A stretch of DNA of 33,516 bases from CAZICM01 sp964537685 (GTDB lineage: Bacteria; Myxococcota_A; Polyangia; Polyangiales; Polyangiaceae), in NCBI GenBank assembly GCA_964537685.1, contig CAZICM010000086.1, positions 1-33,516 on the forward strand. The letters run 5' to 3'. Position 1 is the stretch's first letter. Every line of letters starts with the position of its first letter. Shown here piece by piece: positions 23,730 to 32,392 of the stretch. The position numbers and the translations under genes are program-made. The notes below the pieces were generated by a model. It saw only the letters and a program-made list of their open reading frames with translations, was not told the DNA's origin and ran no database searches.

Positions 23730-25220
23730 ATGGCTGAAGCCCCGAAGATGCCCGATTCGACGCATCCCAACGAAGCTCCCAATCCATTTCGCGTGTGGGG
23801 ACTCGTATTGGGTCCGCTTGCTTTTGTGGGTGCCGCGTTTATTCCGAGCGCTCTTCATCGGCTTCCCGGTCAAGGCCATCGGCCTGCCTATGCGGCCGCC
23901 GTCGCGCTCATGATGGCGATTTTTTGGCTGACCGAGGCATTGCCCATTGCGATCACGGCTTGTATTCCGCTGGTGTTTTATCCCTTGCTCGGCGTCTATG
24001 GAAAGGGCCTTCCAGGCGATATCGCAAAGAGCGCCGAACCCTTTTTCGATGCCTACATTTTTTTATTTATGGGCGGCATGCTCATCGGCGCGGCGATGGA
24101 GCAGTGGAACCTGCATAAGCGTGTTGCCCTTCATATTATGCGGGCCATCGGCACGGAGCCCCGCCGGCTTTTATTTGGAATGCTTGTCGCGACGGCATTT
24201 GTATCGCTGTGGATATCCAACACAGCAACGGCCGTGATGATGCTGCCCATTGCCACGGCCCTTCTGCTCGAGCTCGAAGCGGCATCGGGCCGGCGGCTCT
24301 TTCATTTTGGGACGGCCTTAATGCTCTCGGTCGCCTACGCCTCCAATGTGGGCGGCATAGGATCGAAAATAGGCACGGGAACCAATTCGATTTTCTGCGG
24401 ATTCGTGGCGGACAAATTAAAATACGATATTGGCTTTTTACATTATCTGGCGCTTGGCGTTCCTTTTGTATTGCTATTTATTCCGGTGATATGGGCGGTA
24501 TTATGGCGGGTGGGCAAAAAAGATCATATTCAAGAAAGTCGCGGAAAAAGCGTTCTCGATGAGCAACTTTCGGCGATGGGGGCGATGAGCCGGGGCGAAA
24601 AGAAAGTGGCCCTGGTCTTTTTGGTTGCGGCCTCGCTTTGGATCTTTGGAGATTTAATCAGGCCAATGCTGAGCGCTTGGGTTTCCGGGCTCACGGGCGG
24701 CTTTAAAATGCAGGGCAAACACTATGAAGCGGCGGTTGCGATGCTGGCCGCCGCCGGCCTTGTTCTATGGGGAGCCCTTTCCTTTAAATCCTTTCGCCGT
24801 GTTCCCTGGAGCACGCTGCTTTTATTGGGAGGCAGCTTTGCCATGGCGGCGGGCATTGAAGGCAGTGGCTTATCCAAATGGATGACGGCTCAATTTGAAG
24901 GGATTGCAGCCTTGCCGCTCTATGCGCAAGTGTTCTTATCGAGCCTGGGCACGGTTGCGCTGTCCGCCGTGGCCTCCAACACGGCGACCGTCAATGTAGC
25001 GCTCAATGTATTGCCCCCATCGCTTCCTGTATTGGCCTCGACAGCCATTTCGGCTTCCTGCGATTTTATGCTTCCGGCCGGAACGCCTCCCAATGCGATT
25101 GTATTTGGAAGCGGCGTCGTGCGCCTTCCCACGATGATGCGTGTAGGTTTTGTGCTGGATTTGCTGGCTGTCTTATTGATTACGGCGTATGTGATGGTCT
25201 ACGTGCGTTTTTTATTTTAA
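23730..25220 (+). CDS. DASS/SLC13 family sodium-coupled anion transporter
   Basis: The protein has about 12 hydrophobic segments with family landmarks: FWLTEALPIAITACIPLV, SNTATAVMMLPIATALL in the first half and SNTATVNVALNVLPPSLPVL plus LPAGTPPNAIVFGSG in the second. The two SNT motifs form the sodium and substrate sites in this family, which imports dicarboxylates, citrate or sulfate. The ATG at 23730 is used; a GTG at 23718 adds four residues. Substrate is uncertain, most likely a di- or tricarboxylate. It diverges from the zinc-ribbon gene and its stop overlaps that of the M20 peptidase. Confidence 0.93.
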   Translation: MAEAPKMPDSTHPNEAPNPFRVWGLVLGPLAFVGAAFIPSALHRLPGQGHRPAYAAAVALMMAIFWLTEALPIAITACIPLVFYPLLGVYGKGLPGDIAKSAEPFFDAYIFLFMGGMLIGAAMEQWNLHKRVALHIMRAIGTEPRRLLFGMLVATAFVSLWISNTATAVMMLPIATALLLELEAASGRRLFHFGTALMLSVAYASNVGGIGSKIGTGTNSIFCGFVADKLKYDIGFLHYLALGVPFVLLFIPVIWAVLWRVGKKDHIQESRGKSVLDEQLSAMGAMSRGEKKVALVFLVAASLWIFGDLIRPMLSAWVSGLTGGFKMQGKHYEAAVAMLAAAGLVLWGALSFKSFRRVPWSTLLLLGGSFAMAAGIEGSGLSKWMTAQFEGIAALPLYAQVFLSSLGTVALSAVASNTATVNVALNVLPPSLPVLASTAISASCDFMLPAGTPPNAIVFGSGVVRLPTMMRVGFVLDLLAVLLITAYVMVYVRFLF

Positions 25221-26414
25221 ATTCGTTTGTATTGGATTGAAATTTGTTAAAAATAGTGCCAGCGCCGCGGCTTTGGGCACCAGCGAATTGATTTCGATCA
25301 GCTCGTCCTTGGTATGAAAACCCGTACCCCTAGGCCCCAAACCATCGATGGAAGGAATCCCGATGGCCGCTGTCGAGCTGGCATCCGAGCCTCCGCCCAC
25401 CAAAGGCGCCTCGCCATAACCCAGGCCCGCTTCTTTGGCACAGGCCGCGTAGGCTTGATAAAGAGCCGTATTTTCAGGTGTTTTCTCTAAAGGCGCCCGG
25501 CCCAGCGAACCCCCGACCACAACACGGGTCCCCGGCACCGCCGCCATCGCGCGCTCTGCCGCTTGCTGCAAGGCGAGCAGCGTGGCTTCTCCATCGCGCT
25601 GATGCTCAAAGCGAAAATCCAAATGCGCCTCGGCCGCATCGGGAACCGTATTTTTGCTTTGGCCACCGCTCACTTTGCCCACATTCACGGTAATCCCGCG
25701 GCCATAATCCGTGAGTTGCTGGGCCCAATCGATGAATTTGGCCAGCGCCCAAATCGCATTGGCTCCCTCTTTATGCGCATTACCCGCGTGCGCCGCTTTT
25801 CCTGTGGCGGCCGCTTTCAATCCCGCCGTTCCCTTGCGCGCCGTAATCACCAAATCGTTCTTCCTCCCCGCCTCAAACACCAGCGCGCACGCCGCATCTT
25901 TTAAATGCTCTTGAATCAAGGGCCGCCCCTCCGGCGAACCGACTTCTTCATCCGATACGATTACAATACGAATAGGTATTTTATCAATCAAATTAAATTG
26001 AGATAATACCCGCAGCGCCTCCAGCATCACCACCAGGCCGCCTTTCATATCCAGCACGCCTGGGCCGCGGGCAATATTGCCCTCGATGTGAAATCCTTCA
26101 AATGAGCCGGGAGGAAATACCGTATCCAAATGACCAACGAGCGCTATACATCCTTTCGAATTGTCTCCGGCGGCCGGCGTCGTGAATACCCAATGGGGCG
26201 CAAAACGCTTGGATGAGCTTTCGAAAGCCTGTCCAGAAAGGCCCGGCACCGAACAAAAAGCACTGGCCAGCATCTCCCCAACCACCGTCCCGCCGGCGGG
26301 GTTTTCCGTAAAGGAATTCTGAAGAACCAGCCGCTCAATCAAGGCCAGCATCTCGTCCCGCCGCCCCTCGATCGCCTTTAAAAGATTAAAAATGTGCTTC
26401 GTGCCCGGGCTCAT
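25212..26414 (-). CDS. M20 family metallopeptidase (carboxypeptidase G2-like)
   Basis: Zinc and catalytic residues of the M20 family are visible: His95 and Asp97 in GHLDTVF, Asp122 in GPGVLDMKGG, Glu156/Glu157 in SDEEVGS, Glu181 in VFEAGR and His367 in GFHTKDE. GGGSDASSTAAIGIPSIDGL is typical of the glutamate carboxypeptidase/CPG2 subgroup. At 400 aa it is full length, with no signal peptide. ATG 26414 is used; a TTG six codons earlier is possible. It lies divergent from argC by about 47 bp. Deacylation of an N-acyl amino acid such as acetylornithine is possible given that neighbour, but CPG2-like hydrolysis of a glutamyl compound fits the sequence better. Confidence 0.9.
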   Translation of the reverse strand: MSPGTKHIFNLLKAIEGRRDEMLALIERLVLQNSFTENPAGGTVVGEMLASAFCSVPGLSGQAFESSSKRFAPHWVFTTPAAGDNSKGCIALVGHLDTVFPPGSFEGFHIEGNIARGPGVLDMKGGLVVMLEALRVLSQFNLIDKIPIRIVIVSDEEVGSPEGRPLIQEHLKDAACALVFEAGRKNDLVITARKGTAGLKAAATGKAAHAGNAHKEGANAIWALAKFIDWAQQLTDYGRGITVNVGKVSGGQSKNTVPDAAEAHLDFRFEHQRDGEATLLALQQAAERAMAAVPGTRVVVGGSLGRAPLEKTPENTALYQAYAACAKEAGLGYGEAPLVGGGSDASSTAAIGIPSIDGLGPRGTGFHTKDELIEINSLVPKAAALALFLTNFNPIQTNLK

Positions 26415-26461
26415 TGACCGAGCATGGCACAAGCGAGCCCGTCGATGCTACAAGGGCGGCC

Positions 26462-27511
26462 ATGAAGCAATGGAAGGCATCCATTCTTGGGGGAAGCGGC
26501 TATGGCGCGGCTGAGATTATCCGCAGGCTGCTTATTCATCCCGACGTAGAGCTCTGCCGGGTTTCTTCGATTGACTATATCGGCGAACCGCTTTCCGCAG
26601 CCCATCCCAATCTGGAAGGCTTAAGCGATTTACGCTTCGAGAAACTCTCGCCCGAGGAGACCGCCGCCGGCATGGATGTGGTGTTCCTGGGCCTTCCTCA
26701 TAAAATCAGCGCGACCGCCGTGCCGAAAATTGTGGGCAGCGGCGCTAAAATCATCGACTTGTCCGGCGATTTTCGATTGAAAGATGCCGCGTCGTACGAG
26801 CGCTTTTATGGCGGAGCTCATCCTTGCCCAGAACTTTTGGCTCAAGCGGTGTATGGCCTGCCCGAACTCAACCGCGCGGCCATCCAGAAAGCATCGCTCG
26901 TCGCGTCGCCGGGCTGTTTTGCAACGACCATTATTTTGGGCCTGCTGCCGCTTGCGAAGGCCGGCCTGCTCAAGGGTTCCGTCGAAACCGTTGGCATCAC
27001 AGGCTCAAGCGGAAGCGGCGCCGCGCCTCAGGCAGGCACGCATCATCCCGTGCGCGCCCAGAACCTGCGCACCTACAAACCGCTTGTGCACCAGCACATC
27101 CCCGAGATCTCCGAAACCCTTGGTTTTGCGGGCGCTCATGACTTCGGCCTGCATTTTGTCCCCGTGAGCGCGCCCCTATCGCGCGGTATTTTCGCCACGA
27201 GCTTTGCCCGTGTTCCGGCATCGGTAACCCGCGAACAAATCGCCGATGCATTTAGCAAAGCCTATCAAAACGAGCCTTTTGTGCGCGTACCCAAAAAACG
27301 CCTGCCTGAAGTCGTCGCCGTGAGCGGATCGAACTACGCGGAAGTCTCTTTTGAACTCGGCCCGATCGAGGGCGAAACAAGGCTTTTGGCTTGCTTTTCG
27401 GTGCTCGACAATTTGATTAAAGGTGGCGCGGGCCAGGCTGTGCAGTCCATGAATATTGTGCTGGGATTGCCAGAGAAAACATCGCTCGAAGACGCGGGAG
27501 GTTTTCCGTGA
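26462..27511 (+). CDS. argC: N-acetyl-gamma-glutamyl-phosphate reductase
   Basis: The enzyme makes N-acetylglutamate semialdehyde from the phosphate in arginine synthesis. The NADP-binding start is ILGGSGYGAAEIIRRLL, the catalytic Cys152 lies in ASPGCFATT, and GSSGSGAAP plus HQHIPEI are family blocks; DLSGDFRL is also conserved. The ATG at 26462 gives the usual 349 aa and has AGGG a few bases upstream; an upstream frame start at 26414 is rejected. Its stop overlaps the argB start (GTGA), so the pair is coupled. Confidence 0.96.
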   Translation: MKQWKASILGGSGYGAAEIIRRLLIHPDVELCRVSSIDYIGEPLSAAHPNLEGLSDLRFEKLSPEETAAGMDVVFLGLPHKISATAVPKIVGSGAKIIDLSGDFRLKDAASYERFYGGAHPCPELLAQAVYGLPELNRAAIQKASLVASPGCFATTIILGLLPLAKAGLLKGSVETVGITGSSGSGAAPQAGTHHPVRAQNLRTYKPLVHQHIPEISETLGFAGAHDFGLHFVPVSAPLSRGIFATSFARVPASVTREQIADAFSKAYQNEPFVRVPKKRLPEVVAVSGSNYAEVSFELGPIEGETRLLACFSVLDNLIKGGAGQAVQSMNIVLGLPEKTSLEDAGGFP

Positions 27512-28356
27512 AGTCAACCTTATCGTCCATCAAGATCTCGACGCCTCCGCTGATCGTCAAGCTCGGAGGCGAAGTCATCGCCGGAAAAACGCTTTCGGTG
27601 ATTGCCGGTGATATTGCGACGCTCAATGCGACGATGGCGCCCGTGGTCGTCGTGCATGGAGGCGGTCCGCAGGCCACGAAGCTTCAGGAGGCGCTTGGAA
27701 TTGTGCCTCAGCAGATTGCGGGCAGGCGTGTAACCGACGCGGCGACGCTTGACGTGATGAAAATGGTGGTCGCGGGCAAGCTCAACATGGACGTGTGCTC
27801 GGCGCTGCTTTCGCACGGAGCTTTGCCTGTGGGGCTGCACGGCGCGAGCGCGCGCGTCATCCGGGCTGAAAAGCGGCCGCCCAAAGTGTATGCGGGCGCG
27901 GGGCCCGATCCGGTGGATTTAGGCTTTGTGGGCGATGTAACGGGCATCAACCTCAAGCTCTTTGAAATCCTGCTTCAGCGGGCATTTATACCGGTGCTCG
28001 CATGCTTGGGCGCCGGCGCCAATGGCCAGGTTTACAACATCAACGCGGATATCGTGGCCAATCGCGTGGCCATCGAGCTTGGAGCTGCGGGCGTCTTTTT
28101 GATCAGCGACGTGCCCGGCGTGCTTCGCGATCCGGCCGACCCTCACTCCCGAATTGCCACCTTAAGCGTGGCCGAAGGAAAAGGACTCATCGCCTCCGGC
28201 GCCGTAACGAAAGGAATGATCGTCAAATTGGAAGAATCCTTTGAAGCCTTAGCGCATGGCGTATCGCGCATACATATCATTGGACACCTAAAGCCCGGCG
28301 ATTTAGTGAGGGAGGCTCAAACGCCCGGATCAACCGGAACCGCATTGGTTCCTTGA
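27508..28356 (+). CDS. argB: Acetylglutamate kinase
   Basis: The enzyme phosphorylates N-acetylglutamate, the second step of arginine synthesis. Landmarks are LIVKLGGEVIAG near the start, VVVHGGGPQATKL, the substrate loop with GRRVTDAATLDVMKMV, VYNINADIVAN, and the ATP-site end TKGMIVKLEESFEAL. At 282 aa it is of usual size. The GTG start has GGGAGG seven bases upstream and overlaps the argC stop. The argJ, argD and argF genes are not in the window. Confidence 0.96.
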   Translation: MKSTLSSIKISTPPLIVKLGGEVIAGKTLSVIAGDIATLNATMAPVVVVHGGGPQATKLQEALGIVPQQIAGRRVTDAATLDVMKMVVAGKLNMDVCSALLSHGALPVGLHGASARVIRAEKRPPKVYAGAGPDPVDLGFVGDVTGINLKLFEILLQRAFIPVLACLGAGANGQVYNINADIVANRVAIELGAAGVFLISDVPGVLRDPADPHSRIATLSVAEGKGLIASGAVTKGMIVKLEESFEALAHGVSRIHIIGHLKPGDLVREAQTPGSTGTALVP

Positions 28357-28364
28357 GGCAGGCT

Positions 28365-28838
28365 GTGGATACTGCGCTGTTTACGATTGAACGCATACAT
28401 GCTGCTGATGAGCAGACGAAAATCATTGATGCTGAAACGTGGACACCCAAGGGTGAGAACGTAAAGCTGCAGATTTGTGTAGGGATTGCGCATCAAAGGG
28501 GGGAGGGCAGTCCAAATTCATCGGATTGGCAGGCGAGCGGCGTTATTTTCCGGTCGCTGGGCAAGCAAAGCGATGGCTGGGTCGCTCATTTTCAGCCTCA
28601 AGGCGGTCAGAAAAAAGGCAAGGCTCAAAAGACCAAGCTGAAAAAGGAAGTGCATTTTTCATCGCGCTGCTTGAAAGGCGATATGGCGAAAATCGGCGAA
28701 GATAAATTGGAATTGCAATTGCGTTCTGAATCTTCGCCTCAATTCGATTGCAAGTTATTCATACAGCGCAATACAGATGTGTTTTTAATCATTCCGGATG
28801 AAAATGACGGTGCCGCGATTGCGGCCTTTTGTGGTTAA
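28365..28838 (+). CDS. Hypothetical protein in the argCB run
   Basis: I do not recognise this protein of about 157 aa. It has no signal peptide or membrane segment, and is rich in Lys and Gln with alternating beta-like stretches (KLQICVGIAHQRG, KLELQLRSESSPQF, DVFLIIPDEN). A Lys-rich stretch (QKKGKAQKTKLKK) lies in the middle. The GTG at 28365, preceded by GAGGCAG, is chosen; a TTG at 28353 overlapping the argB stop is also possible. It lies directly behind argB and 20 bp before the amine oxidase gene, so it is likely on the same transcript. Confidence 0.65.
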   Translation: MDTALFTIERIHAADEQTKIIDAETWTPKGENVKLQICVGIAHQRGEGSPNSSDWQASGVIFRSLGKQSDGWVAHFQPQGGQKKGKAQKTKLKKEVHFSSRCLKGDMAKIGEDKLELQLRSESSPQFDCKLFIQRNTDVFLIIPDENDGAAIAAFCG

Positions 28839-28858
28839 TAAAAAAGGGGGTATTTCCC

Positions 28859-30346
28859 ATGTTATTTGGGCCCGTTTCCCGCCGCCGCTTTTTATGGGCT
28901 GCCGCCGCTGTACTTTCCGGCTGCGGCACCGAGCCTCCGCCTCCCGCCAATCCTGCTCCCCAGCCCTCTTCGCCCCCGTCCAAGGCAAGCTCTCCCCGAA
29001 AAGTCATTATTGTGGGTGCGGGCATTACAGGCATGGCCGCCGCCTTCGATCTTATCGCGAAAGGCATGGATGTTCAGCTTTTGGAAGCAACCAATCGTCC
29101 AGGTGGGCGTATTCTGACGCTTCGGAGCTGTTTCCCTGAGAGCCTGTATGCGGAAGCGGGGGCAACCTATGTCGTTCCAGATCCTCATCTGTTGAAGCTG
29201 ATGAAGGATATGGGGGTACAACTGGCTCCCCGAAAGCCCAGGGCCAAGGGATTATCGTCCGTATATTTGAGGGGTGACAAGAGAATTGCCGTTCCAGCCG
29301 GTGCCGAGCCGCCCGAGGAATATCCTCTTTCTCCCGAAGAAAAGGCATTGGAAGAGCCCTTTGGGCCAATGAAAAAGTATTTTAGTATAACAAAAGGCAT
29401 CGATCCACTTTTGGTAATGCCTCCGGAGCTGCTGCCTTACGATGACATGTCCGCGGCTGAATTCTTAAAGAAACAAGGCGCATCTCAAGGCTATATGGAT
29501 TCGGTGAGGGATAGCTTCGCGCACGAACGCTCGCTGGAGCGGATGAGCGCGATGTATCTGATACGGGAACTCGGCAATATCATGCGTGAATTTGCGATGA
29601 CCGAGCCGGGTGGCCGAATCCTGGGCGGGAGTGATAAACTCCCCCAGGCCATGGCCGAGCGATTGGGGGCTAGAATTGTCTATAAGGCGGAAGTAAAACG
29701 CATCGAGCAGACGGCCGGCGGGGTTCGGGTGCGTTTTGTGCGCAATGGGGAGAATGCATCGATCGAAGGCGATCGGGTGATCAGCACGCTTCCTTCGACG
29801 GTGCTCCGGGATATTGAGATCGAGCCGGCATTTCCCGAGGATAAGCAGAGAGTTCTCAAAGAGCTCACGATGGCCAGTGTTACCCGGATTTGGGCTACAT
29901 CCAAAGAGCGCTTTTGGCTGGCAAAGGGAGAGTCGGGGACGGTGGAGAGCGACGCTCCGCTCGGTGCGGTTCGAGATGAGACAGAGCCGCAGGAGGGCAA
30001 AGCGGGGGTATTGGGCATGTATGTGATTGGGGATGAATCCCGGAAATTATGCGCGATGGATGGTGGAGCGCGAATCAACGCAGCCCTTGCCTATATGAAC
30101 AAGGCGCATCCCGGACTAGATGGGATGGTCGTTGGGGAGAAAGCCGAGCGGTGTTGGGATAAAGATCCTTATGCGAAAGGGGCTTATGCTCATTTTAGCC
30201 CCGGCCAGATGAAGGCTTTATTGCCCGCGCTGATGCGGGTGGAAGGGCGTATGCATTTTGCGGGCGATCAGATGTCCCACCGGCCCGGCTTTATGCATGG
30301 GGCGCTGGCTTCGGCGCGGCGGGTTGTGGAAGAAATATTGAAATAA
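28859..30346 (+). CDS. FAD-dependent amine oxidase-like protein, Tat lipoprotein
   Basis: The N-terminus has a twin-arginine motif (SRRRFL), a hydrophobic stretch and a lipobox-like LSGC, so it is probably exported folded with FAD and lipid-anchored. A Pro-rich spacer precedes the dinucleotide-binding motif KVIIVGAGITGMAAAFDL, followed by LLEATNRPGGRI, both typical of the flavin amine oxidase/monoamine oxidase family. The C-terminal FAD block is MHFAGDQMSHRPGFMHGALASAR. It would oxidise an amine or related substrate; which is unknown. ATG 28859 has AAGGGGG about eight bases upstream; a longer frame to 28829 overlaps the previous gene and is rejected. Confidence 0.9.
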   Translation: MLFGPVSRRRFLWAAAAVLSGCGTEPPPPANPAPQPSSPPSKASSPRKVIIVGAGITGMAAAFDLIAKGMDVQLLEATNRPGGRILTLRSCFPESLYAEAGATYVVPDPHLLKLMKDMGVQLAPRKPRAKGLSSVYLRGDKRIAVPAGAEPPEEYPLSPEEKALEEPFGPMKKYFSITKGIDPLLVMPPELLPYDDMSAAEFLKKQGASQGYMDSVRDSFAHERSLERMSAMYLIRELGNIMREFAMTEPGGRILGGSDKLPQAMAERLGARIVYKAEVKRIEQTAGGVRVRFVRNGENASIEGDRVISTLPSTVLRDIEIEPAFPEDKQRVLKELTMASVTRIWATSKERFWLAKGESGTVESDAPLGAVRDETEPQEGKAGVLGMYVIGDESRKLCAMDGGARINAALAYMNKAHPGLDGMVVGEKAERCWDKDPYAKGAYAHFSPGQMKALLPALMRVEGRMHFAGDQMSHRPGFMHGALASARRVVEEILK

Positions 30347-30353
30347 CAATGGG

Positions 30354-31256
30354 TTAAGGAGGAGGTTCGGCGAAACGCCTATCGCTTGGCGAGGGGAAGG
30401 GTTTGGCGGATTCTCTGAGCCGGCGATCTTCATCGACTTCTACGGGGCCCGAGGGAATTGAAATGCCAAGTGCTTGAAGACCCTCGCGATCGTTGTACCG
30501 AAGCTCAAGGGTGCTGGTGGGACTCTCACTCTCGCGAACAAATACCGTCTCTCGCACCCTCGATTCACGCTGTTCGCCGAATTCAGTTCCCAGCCCCGGC
30601 CGCTCTCTGCGGAAAGGCACCGCGCCTCCCCGGCTTTCGCTTGTGCTGGGTGCGTTGCTCTTGGCACCGCCTGACGAATCAGCGGCTTGGGAGCGCTTCC
30701 TTGGCATGGGTTGAACGATTTCCACCGGAGGTTCTACCCGTTCCTTGAAGAAAGCAACGCCGATCACGCCTACATTGCGATCTTGACCTTTGCGGCCGGC
30801 GAATGAATCCCGCACCGAAGCAAAACGGAAGGCGGCTACTGTATCGAAAGAAGTTCTAAAACCATCAACGGTAATGCTACCAAAGGCAGGAATCACATAA
30901 CCCCGTTTGGACAAACTTGCGGTTTTTCCATCGAGCACATCCATACCATCGACCGAAACGACAGCCTCGACCCGGGATGAGGTTGGATTGGTGAGGCGGA
31001 TTTTATAGCGTTCGCCGAGAGAGCCGAGCACAAAACGGCGGCCATCGTGCATAAACGTCTGAAGGGGGGAGGCGTTTTCATCGACCAGGGACATTTGAAA
31101 GCGAGCCTGAACAGGCGGTGGCCTCCAGCGTTCAATGGGGGCGGGTCTGGGGCGGGGTTTGATGGGTTTGGTCTGCGTGTGTTGGGCGTAGGCTGAACCC
31201 AAACCTACAAGCAAAAGACCGGAAAGAACCACTGCGGGAAGGGCGAAGCGTTTCAT
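30354..31256 (-). CDS. Secreted protein of unknown function
   Basis: A clear Sec signal peptide (LPAVVLSGLLLVGLGSAYAQ) starts the protein, with probable cleavage after AYA. A Pro/Arg spacer is followed by a beta-rich domain (about 50-170: YKIRLTNPTSSRVEAVVSVD, VLDGKTASLSKRGYVIPAFG, DRNVGVIGVAFF). I recall this last pattern in conserved hypothetical proteins of myxobacteria and other proteobacteria, without a known role. The C-terminal 120 residues are charged and low in complexity (Arg, Ser, Pro, Glu). It converges with the amine oxidase gene (gap of 7 bp) and diverges from the Uma2-like gene. Confidence 0.8.
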   Translation of the reverse strand: MKRFALPAVVLSGLLLVGLGSAYAQHTQTKPIKPRPRPAPIERWRPPPVQARFQMSLVDENASPLQTFMHDGRRFVLGSLGERYKIRLTNPTSSRVEAVVSVDGMDVLDGKTASLSKRGYVIPAFGSITVDGFRTSFDTVAAFRFASVRDSFAGRKGQDRNVGVIGVAFFKERVEPPVEIVQPMPRKRSQAADSSGGAKSNAPSTSESRGGAVPFRRERPGLGTEFGEQRESRVRETVFVRESESPTSTLELRYNDREGLQALGISIPSGPVEVDEDRRLRESAKPFPSPSDRRFAEPPP

Positions 31257-31295
31257 GGAGACTCAGACGAATGAGCGCGGAATTGGATCTAAACG

Positions 31296-31307
31296 ACGAA
31301 ATTTCGT
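31296..31307. promoter_or_regulatory. Perfect 12-bp palindrome, possible operator
   Basis: ACGAAATTTCGT lies between the divergent starts of the secreted protein gene and the Uma2-like gene, just before the 56-bp repeated leader. It is not present beside the second leader copy at the window end. The role is inferred from symmetry and position only. Confidence 0.35.
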
Positions 31308-31312
31308 TCCTG

Positions 31313-31368
31313 GCCAATACGATCGATGATAAAAAAAAATCTTGCGTATGGCATTTTATCGTTGTAGA
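31313..31368 (+). repeat. 56-bp direct repeat, copy 1 (leader of Uma2-like gene)
   Basis: This stretch is identical over all 56 bases to 33461-33516. It starts GCCAATACGATCGATGAT, includes a run of nine A and continues into the region just before the Uma2-like start. GATAAAA and TTTTATC inside it form an inverted repeat, so it may also fold. It probably carries the promoter and 5' leader common to a gene family. Confidence 0.9.
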
Positions 31369-31377
31369 GACATATTT

Positions 31378-32382
31378 ATGAGAAATGCCTATGCACGCGA
31401 CATGTACTGGGCCCCTTCCGCTCGCGAACCAGAAGGGCTATCGTGTCCGTCGAGTCAGCCTATGCCTGTCGCGACACGACCCAAAACCCTTCAGAAAAAG
31501 CCTGTTCCTGAATATTCTTTTCCAGGTGTTGACGAGCGTTTGGTCGTTCCCGAAACATCGCGCGAAGAAATGGTGCGCGGCGAAAAGATCGTTGTGATGC
31601 CGGCCAATCCGCCTCATGCCGAGCAGCAGCAGCGTCTTTCCTATGTCGTTCAAAGCTCGACCAAGAGCGGTTATATCGGCGCTACCGATATGCTCACGCG
31701 CACTTCGGCTCAATCCGACTTCGCCGCCGATACATCCATTCGAAAGGTTGGGATCGACCCTCGCACAGGCACGCGCTATTTGGAAGAACTTGCGTTTGAA
31801 ATCGTCGACACGCAGACCGATGCTCAAATCCAAACGCGGGCCGAGGAGTTAATCAAACGCGGCGTTCGCAGGGTATTTGCGATCTTCGTGAGAGAGTCGC
31901 GCAAAGAAGTTTGTGAGTGGTCGCCTCGCAAAAGGTCGTTTAAAGCGCTGCGGCTCAATGATGTGATTGATGATCAAGTTTTTATTAAGCCGATAAGCGT
32001 GCGGGCGATTTTAGAAGCGGCCGAGGCCGATAACGAAGTGGTTTCGGCGCTGGATGCCAAAGGCAATCCGGTGCTGGGGAAGCTAAAGCAGCAGGCGTTT
32101 GAGAACGGAAAGCTTGAAGGAAAGCTTGAAGGAAAGCTTGAAGGAAAGCTTGAAGGAAAGCTTGAAGGCGAAGAAGAAGGGCTCCTTCGAGGCAGAAATG
32201 AAGGGGAAGCCGAGGGTCGGCGAAAGGCTCATCAGGCGGTCCTGCTGATGCTGCTGGAGGCGAAGTTTAAAACAGTGTCTCCGGCACTGAAAAAATGCAT
32301 TCTCTCCGCGGACAGCGAACAACTCCAGGCGTGGATTGCAAAGGTGCTCCCCGCTCAGGCCATTGAAGCTGTGTTTGCCTAG
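31378..32382 (+). CDS. Uma2-like PD-(D/E)XK nuclease-family protein with EGKLEGK tail
   Basis: The central part (about 45-225) follows the Uma2/DUF820 pattern: SREEMVRGEKIVVMPANPP, SDFAADTSIR, LEELAFEIVDTQTD and RAEELIKRGVRRVFAIFV, which correspond to the strands and acidic residues of a restriction-endonuclease-like fold. After this comes a repetitive segment of five KLEG units and a helical tail. Such tails also occur in Rpn/YdaD-like nuclease proteins and may mediate oligomerisation. Whether it cleaves DNA is not known for this group. ATG 31378 is chosen; ATG 31348 lies inside the repeated leader and would add ten residues. The exact second leader at the window edge suggests a paralog follows. 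Confidence 0.78.
   Translation: MRNAYARDMYWAPSAREPEGLSCPSSQPMPVATRPKTLQKKPVPEYSFPGVDERLVVPETSREEMVRGEKIVVMPANPPHAEQQQRLSYVVQSSTKSGYIGATDMLTRTSAQSDFAADTSIRKVGIDPRTGTRYLEELAFEIVDTQTDAQIQTRAEELIKRGVRRVFAIFVRESRKEVCEWSPRKRSFKALRLNDVIDDQVFIKPISVRAILEAAEADNEVVSALDAKGNPVLGKLKQQAFENGKLEGKLEGKLEGKLEGKLEGEEEGLLRGRNEGEAEGRRKAHQAVLLMLLEAKFKTVSPALKKCILSADSEQLQAWIAKVLPAQAIEAVFA
32107..32166 (+). repeat. Five exact 12-bp tandem repeats in the Uma2-like gene
   Basis: The unit GGAAAGCTTGAA occurs five times without a mismatch and encodes the KLEG repeat, followed by a diverged GGCGAAGAAGAA. Because the DNA is identical and not merely the protein, the array is recent and could change copy number in-frame by slippage. 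Confidence 0.9.
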
Positions 32383-32392
32383 CCGAGAAGCA

